Below, one piece after another: positions 1 to 5,738 of a stretch of 6,917 bases of DNA (position 1 is its first letter; each line of letters begins with the position of its first letter). The DNA lies in contig CAYTPX010000057.1 in NCBI GenBank assembly GCA_964439955.1, forward strand, positions 1 through 6,917, read 5' to 3'. Below the pieces are notes generated by a model. That model was not told where the DNA came from. It did not search any database and saw nothing but the letters and a program-made list of their open reading frames with translations. A program made the translations under genes and the position numbers. Origin of the DNA: UBA1794 sp964439955 (GTDB lineage: Bacteria > Bacteroidota > Bacteroidia > Bacteroidales > Bacteroidaceae).

Positions 1-2
1 AG

Positions 3-116
3 ATAGGCCAAGCGGTAACGGTATACGGCGGCTGGGCTTATGTCCAGGCAGGAGGATACAAAAGAGACAGGGTGTTGCCCATTTCCAACATCAGGATGCA
101 ATCCACGCGGGCATAG
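3..116 (+). CDS. 3' end of an unrecognised protein gene (partial)
   Basis: From base 3 the frame is open to a TAG at 114-116, giving 37 residues of a gene that begins before the window. The peptide looks protein-like rather than random: a run of short hydrophobic and polar stretches (VTVYGGWAYVQAGGYKRD, then RVLPISNIRMQ) that would suit a small beta-barrel end such as an OB-fold or SH3-like domain. That fold is a guess from residue pattern only. The other two plus frames hit stops or give arginine-rich peptide, and no minus-strand start codon lies in the matching frame. No terminator hairpin with a T-run follows. I do not recognise the family, and the short length keeps confidence low. Confidence 0.4.
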   Translation: MGQAVTVYGGWAYVQAGGYKRDRVLPISNIRMQSTRA

Positions 117-389
117 TCGGGACTCCCCGGTTAAATATTCCGTAGAAGCTTACGCAAAACTTCCATTTTTAGCGTTGGTAAGTATATTCCCATAAGGTAA
201 AGATGATACTTCGGTTCGACTTATATCGAACTCTCATTAATCCAATCTTTTATCGGTCTATAGGACAACCCCGTCAGGATCTTCCAGATGGCACGGGTAA
301 GGTATTGCACTATGGGTGGTATAATCCGCAAGGCGCACCCTCCAAAGGCTTCCTTCGTGAATCATAACTTTCAATCATAATTCCGTGAC
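117..389. other. Intergenic region without a convincing gene
   Basis: No plus-strand frame carries a plausible gene here. The minus strand has two short overlapping open frames. One runs from 361 down to a TAA at 221-223 (46 codons, no ATG; its peptide contains RIIPPIVQYLTRAIWKILTG). The other is an ATG frame of 22 codons from 237 down to a TAA at 169-171. Both are too short to assign. The region also has the hairpin at 214-231 and a weaker imperfect inverted repeat around 150-183 (CTTACGC against GCGT and TAAG). It may be a gene remnant, a repeated intergenic element or a structured leader; I cannot tell which. Confidence 0.4.
214..231. repeat. Short perfect inverted repeat (hairpin)
   Basis: GTTCGA (214-219) and TCGAAC (226-231) are exact inverted copies around a 6-base AT-rich loop. 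No T-run follows on either strand, so it does not look like a terminator. It could be a protein-binding site or part of a larger RNA fold. It lies about 210 bases upstream of the first operon gene. Confidence 0.45.
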
Positions 390-423
390 TTGCTCAATAA
401 CTCATGTTTTTGTATTACCTTTG
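389..423 (+). promoter_or_regulatory. Bacteroides-type promoter for the four-gene operon
   Basis: TACCTTTG at 416-423 is an exact match to the Bacteroidales -7 box TAnnTTTG. The best -33 candidate is CTTG at 389-392, but the 23-base spacing is longer than the usual 19-21, so the -33 half is weak. Transcription would begin near 430, giving a leader of about 14 bases before the ATG at 444. The box overlaps the upstream in-frame TTG extension (from 390), which argues that the extension is not translated. Confidence 0.6.
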
Positions 424-443
424 CCCTTAGTTTTTGCCTAAGC

Positions 444-1085
444 ATGGAAGAATATCAAGATATAATCTTCGACCGGAATAGCGTCGAGTTCGTAACCGTC
501 GCGGCGGAATATTGTGCTTTTTTAGAAAAATGCCAGCAACAATCCATCGGCCGGAAACGTTTTGTAGACACGATCGTCAAGCTGCTTCCTTTACTCTACC
601 TGAAGGCTACGCTCATCCCCGAATGTGAAACCATCGGGTTCGAAGAGCCTGACGCCTATGTCACCGAAGAGTCGTATGAAAGGATGCGGAGTGTTTTGGC
701 TGGAATCATGGGCGAGAAAGACGACTACTTGGAAGTGTTCACTCCGGATATGGCTTATAGCGAAGGTGCATTGCCCAATTTCATCTCGGAAGACTTGTGC
801 GATATTTACCAAGCCCTGCGTGACTTTATATTCGTATTCCGCCAAGGAATCCATGAAACGATGCATGACGCGCTGGCCGTTTGCCGCACACGTTTCGTGG
901 ATTATTGGGGGCAGACGCTCGTCAATACATTGCGTGCATTGCATGAAGCTAAGTATAAAGACCCCGACACTGAAGAGGAAGAAGAATATTTGGTCGGAGA
1001 TTCTTACGATGAAGGGGAAGACCTCGGGGAAGGCGGATACCACGGCCCCATGGATACCAATAAGGGGGAAAGGGGAGAACGATGA
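444..1085 (+). CDS. DUF5063 domain-containing protein
   Basis: A 213-residue, probably cytoplasmic protein. The N-terminal and central part (about residues 1-170) is alpha-helical in character, with segments such as SVEFVTVAAEYCAFLEKC and LPLLYLKATLIPE that I associate with the Bacteroidota family DUF5063; its biochemical role is not known. The C-terminus (about 174-213) is a low-complexity, strongly acidic tail (TEEEEEY, GDSYDEGEDLGEGG) that is probably disordered. I chose the ATG at 444: an in-frame TTG at 390 would add 18 hydrophobic residues but lies across the promoter -7 box. It is first in a tight operon, and its TGA overlaps the next ATG (ATGA), so expression is probably coupled to the exonuclease. 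No signal peptide or membrane segment is visible. The family call is from recognition, not a search. Confidence 0.85.
   Translation: MEEYQDIIFDRNSVEFVTVAAEYCAFLEKCQQQSIGRKRFVDTIVKLLPLLYLKATLIPECETIGFEEPDAYVTEESYERMRSVLAGIMGEKDDYLEVFTPDMAYSEGALPNFISEDLCDIYQALRDFIFVFRQGIHETMHDALAVCRTRFVDYWGQTLVNTLRALHEAKYKDPDTEEEEEYLVGDSYDEGEDLGEGGYHGPMDTNKGERGER
1071..1077 (+). promoter_or_regulatory. Shine-Dalgarno-like site before the exonuclease start
   Basis: AGGGGAG sits four bases before the ATG at 1082, inside the last codons of the upstream gene. Purine-rich sites like this are uncommon in Bacteroidales. Together with the ATGA stop/start overlap it supports 1082 as the start and coupled translation. 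Confidence 0.45.
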
Positions 1086-1744
1086 TTATCCATACGCGAA
1101 TCTCCAAGGAAGAATTGCACGAATTGCCGACCGCTTCTTTCAACGGGACAATCCATGTGGTCGATTCTACCGCACAATTATCCGGTTCTATCGACTTCCT
1201 CACGAGGCAACCCCGGGTGGGCATTGATAGTGAGACACGTCCTTCCTTCCGAAAGGGACGGCTCAATAAAGTATCCCTCCTGCAAATCTCCACGCCAAAG
1301 GAATGTTTCCTTTTTCGTCTGGGGTTCATCGAAAACCCGGAATTACTCATCCGCTTCCTAGAAGACGGGCGCATCAAAAAAATAGGCCTCTCGCTCAAAG
1401 ATGATTCCCTTACGCTGCATCGGCGTTTCGACTTCGTTCCTGGTGGATGGATTGACCTACAGGACCTGGTCGGTGCTTTCCGGATTGAGGAGCGTAGCTT
1501 GCAAAAGATTTATGCCCTGTTGTTCCACGAACGTATCTCCAAGCGCCAACGGCTTAGCAACTGGGAGGCGGCGGAATTAAGCCCTGCGCAGCAGGCCTAT
1601 GCCGCGCTCGACGCTTATGCCTGCCTGCGTATTTATGACCTCCTTTGCGAGCTTCACGCCAACGGGAGCTATGAAATAAAAGAAACACCGCCTTCGCAAC
1701 TTGTGCCGAAACCTGTGGAACAAGCGGTGGCCAATCCAGCATGA
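1082..1744 (+). CDS. 3'-5' exonuclease, RNase D / DEDDy family
   Basis: A 220-residue single-domain exonuclease of the DNA_pol_A_exo1 (RNase D-like) fold, expected to remove nucleotides from 3' ends of RNA or DNA using two metal ions. The three family motifs are visible. Exo I is VGIDSET with D49 and E51. Exo II is IGLSLKDDSL, with the aspartate at 107 or 108. Exo III is YAALDAYACLRIYDLL with Y173 and D177, which makes it DEDDy type. The stretch SKRQRLSNWEA before Exo III is typical of RNase D and WRN-like exonucleases. It lacks the HRDC domains of full-length RNase D, so substrate choice cannot be predicted; structured RNA processing is plausible beside an rRNA methyltransferase, but that is inference. 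The last 25 or so residues are a proline-rich tail without motif. Its start overlaps the preceding stop, and the next gene starts 3 bases after its TGA. Confidence 0.9.
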   Translation: MIIHTRISKEELHELPTASFNGTIHVVDSTAQLSGSIDFLTRQPRVGIDSETRPSFRKGRLNKVSLLQISTPKECFLFRLGFIENPELLIRFLEDGRIKKIGLSLKDDSLTLHRRFDFVPGGWIDLQDLVGAFRIEERSLQKIYALLFHERISKRQRLSNWEAAELSPAQQAYAALDAYACLRIYDLLCELHANGSYEIKETPPSQLVPKPVEQAVANPA

Positions 1745-1747
1745 CAC

Positions 1748-2932
1748 ATGATTTACAAAAACATCTATTTAAAAAACGGAAAGGAAGAATCGCTAAAACG
1801 CTTCCACCCTTGGATTTTTTCCGGGGCTATCCACCATACTGACTGCCCCATTGAAGAGGGGGAAACGGTACGGGTTATGGCACTCGACGGCACATTCCTT
1901 TGCGTCGGCCATTACCAGAAGGGGAGCATTGCCATCCGGGTTCTTTCGTTCCGCGACGAGCCCATCGACGCTTCCTTTTGGAACCGTAAGCTCAAAGAGT
2001 CGATAGAATTGCGTAAGACTATCGGTATTTTGGGGCGTGAGGACAACAACACGTGCCGGTTGGTGCATGGGGAAGGCGACGGATTGCCCGGGTTAGTAAT
2101 CGATTTGTATGGCAAGACAGCCGTCATGCAAGCGCACTCAGTAGGTATCCACTGCTGCCGTATGGAGATTGCGCATGCTTTGCAGCAGGCAACCGGTGGG
2201 ATGGTTGAACACATTTACTACAAGTCGGAGACGACACTCCCCTTCAAGTCGGAATTGGAAGCGGAAAACGGCTTCATCGTAGGGCACAATACGGAAGACA
2301 TCGCCATGGAATACGGGCTACGCTTCCATGTGGATTGGTTGAAAGGGCAGAAGACCGGTTTTTTTGTCGACCAGCGTGAGAACCGCCGTTTGCTGGAGCA
2401 ATACGCCACAGGACGTTGCGTGCTGAACATGTTTTGCTATACGGGCGGGTTCTCTTTCTATGCCATGCGGGGCAATGCAAAGTTGGTCCATTCCGTCGAT
2501 AGCTCCGCAAAAGCCGTCGAATTGGCCAAAAGCAATGTCGAACTGAACTTCCCCGGCGATACGCGGCATGAGGCATTTGCCGAAGATGCCTTTAAGTTTT
2601 TGAGCCGGATGGGCAAGAATTACGACTTGGTTATCCTCGACCCTCCGGCATTTGCCAAGCACCGTGATGCACTTCGCAATGCCTTGACCGGATATCGGAA
2701 GCTGAACGCCAAAGCATTTGAGAAGATAAAACCGGGCGGGATATTATTCACTTTCTCCTGTTCCCAAGTCGTTTCCCGCGAACAATTCCGTGCCACGGTC
2801 TTCACGGCGGCAGCGCTTTCGGGCCGGAATGTCCGTATTCTGCACCAACTTACCCAGCCCGCCGATCATCCGGTGAGTATCTATCATCCGGAAGGGGAAT
2901 ACCTCAAGGGATTGGTGCTTTATGTAGAGTAG
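1748..2932 (+). CDS. rlmI: Class I SAM-dependent rRNA (cytosine-5) methyltransferase, RlmI-like
   Basis: 394 residues, almost the length of E. coli RlmI, which methylates C1962 of 23S rRNA to 5-methylcytosine. An N-terminal PUA-type RNA-binding region (about 1-75) contains the family signature HPWIFSGAI (20-28). A middle segment carries HGEGDGLPGLVID (107-119) and TGFFVDQRENR (203-213). The C-terminal Rossmann methyltransferase domain has motif I NMFCYTGGFSFYA (227-239), the acidic ribose-binding residue in SVDSS (D251), motif IV DPPAF (298-302) and the FSCS motif with the candidate catalytic Cys at 338. It ends with the family-like PEGEYLKGLVLY. The domain set is complete, so it should be active. 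It is third in the operon, 3 bases after the exonuclease. Its by-product is S-adenosylhomocysteine, which fits the next two genes. The exact target base is inferred from the family. Confidence 0.93.
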   Translation: MIYKNIYLKNGKEESLKRFHPWIFSGAIHHTDCPIEEGETVRVMALDGTFLCVGHYQKGSIAIRVLSFRDEPIDASFWNRKLKESIELRKTIGILGREDNNTCRLVHGEGDGLPGLVIDLYGKTAVMQAHSVGIHCCRMEIAHALQQATGGMVEHIYYKSETTLPFKSELEAENGFIVGHNTEDIAMEYGLRFHVDWLKGQKTGFFVDQRENRRLLEQYATGRCVLNMFCYTGGFSFYAMRGNAKLVHSVDSSAKAVELAKSNVELNFPGDTRHEAFAEDAFKFLSRMGKNYDLVILDPPAFAKHRDALRNALTGYRKLNAKAFEKIKPGGILFTFSCSQVVSREQFRATVFTAAALSGRNVRILHQLTQPADHPVSIYHPEGEYLKGLVLYVE

Positions 2933-2953
2933 GCCGGCACAGCTTTTTCCCGT

Positions 2954-4021
2954 ATGGATCTCGAACCCATCAAAGAATTGCTCCGCCAGACTTACCGGGA
3001 AATAGAATACCCGGCTCTAAAGGAACAGGCGGCTTGTTGGGAAAAGGAACGCCCCCTTGAGGGAATCCGTGTGCTTGATGCAACGCCTGTGTACCGCAAT
3101 ACGTTGTTGAAGCATTTGTCCTTAATAGCTGCCGGGGCAGAGCTGACGGTAGGAATCTCCGGCGTAATGGCCCATGACCCACGTATCGTCCGCCTGTTGC
3201 AAACGTGCGGTATCCCTGTTTGCAGGGAGGAAGGATGCCGGAAGGAAAACGCTTTTGACCTGATACTCGATTGTGCAGGTTCATTCTCCCGCCTGATCCC
3301 GGGAATAGGCTATGTGGAACTGACCCGGAGCGGTGCCGGTGCGTACAAGAAAAACGGGCGGCCCGTGTTTTTTGCCGATGGGGGAAAAATCAAGCGCATA
3401 GAGACCTGCTTGGGGACGGGCGAGAGCTATTTTCGTGCCATGAAGCAACTTGGCTACGACGATTGGGAGGGACGGCGGCTCGTCCTCTTCGGATGCGGGA
3501 AAGTCGGCTTGGGCATTTTGTTCCAAGCCCGCAGCAGAGGAGTGGACACCACGGTAGTGAGCGACACAAGTTGCCTGCCCCGGAAGGCCAGAGACTATGC
3601 CACCGCAGTCATAGACTATCGCGACATGACCCGTATCGAGGCTGCCCTATGGGGAGCATACGCCATTGTGACCGCTACCGGGGTACGGGATGCATTAGCT
3701 GCAATTCCGGCGGAGAAGCTGGCCGGATGCGGGGCTTTGCTGGCCAACATGGGCGTGGAAGACGAATTCGGGCCGCATGTGCCGCCCGAATCCGTACTAA
3801 ACCGTAAGAAAACGCTGAACTTCATCTTGGAAGAACCTACCCAGTTGCGTTATATTGACGCCACGATGGCATTGCACAATGCCGGTGCCGCCTATCTGAA
3901 GGACTTGCACGTCCCGCCCCGCTATGCCTTCCTTTTGCCACCAGAATCGATGGAAGAAAAGATTCTTGCCGTCACCCGCAGCAAAGGAGTACTGGGCAAG
4001 GAACTTGACTTTATAGGATAA
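2954..4021 (+). CDS. Diverged S-adenosylhomocysteine hydrolase-like NAD-binding protein
   Basis: 355 residues, much shorter than true adenosylhomocysteinases (usually 430 or more). A helical N-terminus leads to a substrate-domain-like part (about 33-170; RPLEGIRV, LLKHLSLIAAGAELTVG, ILDCAG, GRPVFFADGGKIK). A Rossmann NAD-binding domain follows, with LVLFGCGKVGLG (176-187; G180-x-G182-x-x-G185), VTATG (239-243) and LLANMGVEDEFG (262-273), which resemble VTTTG and the NxGHFxxEID region of S-adenosylhomocysteine hydrolase. The C-terminus has HNAGAAYLKDL (308-318), but the NAD-contacting Lys/Tyr tail of the classical enzyme is missing. By eye, several catalytic positions also differ: His of the HMT motif, second Glu of EETTTG, His of GHF. 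It may use another substrate, serve as a sensor, or be a different dehydrogenase. It is fourth in the operon and faces an SAH/MTA deaminase-family gene. Confidence 0.6.
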   Translation: MDLEPIKELLRQTYREIEYPALKEQAACWEKERPLEGIRVLDATPVYRNTLLKHLSLIAAGAELTVGISGVMAHDPRIVRLLQTCGIPVCREEGCRKENAFDLILDCAGSFSRLIPGIGYVELTRSGAGAYKKNGRPVFFADGGKIKRIETCLGTGESYFRAMKQLGYDDWEGRRLVLFGCGKVGLGILFQARSRGVDTTVVSDTSCLPRKARDYATAVIDYRDMTRIEAALWGAYAIVTATGVRDALAAIPAEKLAGCGALLANMGVEDEFGPHVPPESVLNRKKTLNFILEEPTQLRYIDATMALHNAGAAYLKDLHVPPRYAFLLPPESMEEKILAVTRSKGVLGKELDFIG

Positions 4022-4026
4022 AGCCC

Positions 4027-5298
4027 CTACATGAGTGTCGATGCGATGCGGCGGGCATCTGCTAAGATTTCCTCTTCGCCCTCCACTTTACGCCCTTGCA
4101 TCAGTATCTTCCCATTGCAAATCACGGTATCGACTGACGAACTGCCTGCCGCATATACCCAATTACTCTCGGGGTGGAACATGGGGGTCATGCCCGCACA
4201 ATCGTTGCGCACCAAGAGCAGGTCGGCCAAACGGCCTTCCTCGATTGTCCCGGCATCCACCCCAAAAGCCTCTGCCCCGGCACTTGTGGCCATGTGCAGC
4301 ACGGCATCGGCCGGCAGGGCCTGCGGGCCGCTATGGACCTTGGCCAGCAAGGCTGCGATTTTCATTTCCTCCCGCATGTCCAAGTTGTTGTTGGAAGAAC
4401 AACCGTCGGTAGCCAAAGCTACCCGGCATCCTGCATCCAACATCTTTTGCACCGGCGCAATGCCGGAAGAGAGCTTCATATTGCTGGCCGGGCAATGGGC
4501 AACCGTCACTTTCCGCTCGGCCAAAATCCGGATGTCTTCGTCGGTTACGTGCACTACGTGGGCTGCAATCACGTCTTCCCCAAGGAAACCCATCTTATCA
4601 AGATAGGCAACGGGCGTACAGCCATGCACTTTCAAGCAATTCTCCACCTCGCCTTTCGTTTCGCACAGATGGATGTGGAGCTTCATCCCCTTGCGGCGGG
4701 CCGTAGCGGCGCAACGGCGCAAGAGTCCTTCGCCTGCCGTATAGATGGCATGCGGGGCGACCGAGAGGGAAACCCTCTCTTCTTTGCCCGAGGAGCTATG
4801 CTCCAACAAGTCGAAGCAGCGTTCCTTTTCGCGGGCATCTTGCGCATCGATGAGCGAAACGCCCAGCACCCCACGCATGCCCATGGATTCGGCCACCGGA
4901 AGCGCCACTTCTTCTTTCCAGTACATGTCGTTGAAAAACACGGTGCCCGACTTGATCATCTCCAAACACGCCAACCGGACGCCGATGCGTATATGCTCGT
5001 CCGTGAAGCGCGCCTCGGCAGGCCAAATATGCCGCTCCAGCCATTCCATCAAAGGGAGGTCGTCGGCATATCCCCGCAGGAGCGTCATGGCCGCATGGGT
5101 ATGCATGTTATAGAAAGCAGGGAACACGCTCATGCCTTGCGCATCAAGGCAAGCCATCCCGGCATTGGGGGCGGGAGAAACAGGTGAAGCCACATTGCTG
5201 GGCACGATACGGGCAATCCGGTTTCCCACGATGTGCATATCAACAGGCCGCCCCTTCAAGGAGGCATTCTGGATGAAGATTTCGTTGGTCGTAGGCAT
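4027..5298 (-). CDS. Amidohydrolase of the MTA/SAH deaminase family
   Basis: 423 residues, a full-length metal-dependent amidohydrolase with a TIM barrel flanked by beta-sandwich segments from both ends. Metal ligands are visible: NMHTHAAM (H66, H68), LHIHLCET (H210, with E213 three residues on, the arrangement of the MtaD/ATZ-TRZ group), AAHVVH (H247) and ATDGCSSNNNLDM (D298). GRLADLLLVR (365-374) is the usual C-terminal strand. Family members deaminate 5'-methylthioadenosine, S-adenosylhomocysteine or related purines and act in the cytosol; exact substrate specificity cannot be read from sequence. The ATG at 5296-5298 is about 27 bases from a -7 box. It converges on the SAH hydrolase-like gene with 5 bp between stop codons, so the pair may serve the same pathway. 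Could also be a guanine or other purine-type deaminase, though the motifs fit MTA/SAH best. Confidence 0.85.
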   Translation of the reverse strand: MPTTNEIFIQNASLKGRPVDMHIVGNRIARIVPSNVASPVSPAPNAGMACLDAQGMSVFPAFYNMHTHAAMTLLRGYADDLPLMEWLERHIWPAEARFTDEHIRIGVRLACLEMIKSGTVFFNDMYWKEEVALPVAESMGMRGVLGVSLIDAQDAREKERCFDLLEHSSSGKEERVSLSVAPHAIYTAGEGLLRRCAATARRKGMKLHIHLCETKGEVENCLKVHGCTPVAYLDKMGFLGEDVIAAHVVHVTDEDIRILAERKVTVAHCPASNMKLSSGIAPVQKMLDAGCRVALATDGCSSNNNLDMREEMKIAALLAKVHSGPQALPADAVLHMATSAGAEAFGVDAGTIEEGRLADLLLVRNDCAGMTPMFHPESNWVYAAGSSSVDTVICNGKILMQGRKVEGEEEILADARRIASTLM

Positions 5299-5324
5299 AT
5301 CTCTTTTCTATTTTAATCACGTGC

Positions 5325-5332
5325 CAAAGATA
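5325..5332 (-). promoter_or_regulatory. -7 promoter box for the amidohydrolase gene
   Basis: Read on the minus strand this is TATCTTTG, an exact TAnnTTTG match. It lies 26 bases before the ATG, and an A-rich stretch (ATTAAAATAGAAAAGAG) fills the expected leader, as is common in Bacteroidales. No convincing TTTG -33 box is seen 19-21 bases further upstream, so it is called on the -7 element alone. Confidence 0.55.
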
Positions 5333-5467
5333 CACCTTTTACCCGCTTCTTGGTGGCTATGCCCGTTTTTTCCTGCCGGTGCCGCCAACGGAACTGGAAA
5401 ACAAAGCCATTCTTCCCCCCGGGATGGTGCGCGGGCGGTGCAGGCCGCGCCTTGTGCGGATTCCGTG

Positions 5468-5481
5468 CGGCAGGCCTGCCG
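5468..5481. repeat. 14-bp perfect palindrome
   Basis: CGGCAGGCCTGCCG is identical to its own reverse complement. With no loop it is better explained as a dimeric protein-binding site or cruciform than as an RNA hairpin. It lies about 170 bases upstream of the amidohydrolase start, beyond its core promoter, so an operator role is possible but unsupported. Confidence 0.55.
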
Positions 5482-5537
5482 GGCCGTCCTTAACACGTCC
5501 CCCGCCGCGTGCGGCTGCCCCCTCCCCGCCGGGGCTT

Positions 5538-5559
5538 GCCCCTTTTTGGGGAAAGGGGC
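5538..5559. repeat. 8-bp stem hairpin in the GC-rich spacer
   Basis: GCCCCTTT (5538-5545) and AAAGGGGC (5552-5559) are exact inverted copies around a TTGGGG loop. No T-run follows on either strand, so it is not an obvious terminator. Another GC-rich inverted pair (CCCC-GCC-GGGG, 5524-5534) lies just upstream. Confidence 0.5.
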
Positions 5560-5691
5560 GGGGGAAAGCCGGGAAAACGCCTGCGCTTTCCGGTGAAAGG
5601 GCTGGCGGCGTCGCACGGGAATGGGGGACTGGGCGGGTATCCCATGTGGGCATGGGAGGTCGGCGGGGCAGGGGAAAAATGGATGCAAAGC

Positions 5692-5732
5692 GGGGGAGGG
5701 GGCGGGTGTATGGGAAATTTTTATTAAGTTTG
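5692..5732 (+). promoter_or_regulatory. -7 promoter box with a G-quadruplex motif upstream
   Basis: TAAGTTTG (5725-5732) is an exact TAnnTTTG -7 box. In place of a TTTG -33 element the upstream DNA has four G-runs (5, 5, 3 and 3 bases; 5692-5714, loops of 1, 1 and 5), a textbook G-quadruplex pattern that covers the expected -33 position. Transcription would start near 5739, exactly where the inverted-repeat-rich region begins. The missing -33 box suggests a weak or activated promoter. Confidence 0.45.
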
Positions 5733-5738
5733 CGGCGG

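Larger units (their letters stand above)
5341..5720. other. GC-rich, palindrome-rich spacer without a believable gene
   Basis: This stretch is far richer in G and C than the neighbouring genes, unusual because intergenic DNA in this group is normally AT-rich. Long open frames cross it on both strands (about 5317-5860 minus, 5379-6137 plus), but their translations are dominated by Pro, Arg, Gly and Ala with no motif, as expected where stop codons are rare. It holds the palindrome at 5468-5481, the hairpin at 5538-5559, several smaller inverted repeats (for example CTTTC-CGGT-GAAAG near 5586-5598) and many G-runs on the plus strand from 5620 to 5715. It could be a decayed gene, a repetitive intergenic element or a nucleoid-protein/structure site. 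Confidence 0.5.

Noticed and set aside
390..443. TTG-start extension of the DUF5063 protein
   Set aside because: It overlaps the -7 promoter box, so those bases would lie upstream of the transcript; the ATG at 444 starts the family-like sequence.
4174..5187. 337-codon plus-strand open frame opposite the amidohydrolase
   Set aside because: It is an antisense shadow rich in His, Gly and Arg, lying wholly inside a gene with complete catalytic motifs.
5538..5559. Terminator at the GCCCCTTT/AAAGGGGC hairpin
   Set aside because: No T-run follows on either strand, and no gene ends nearby.
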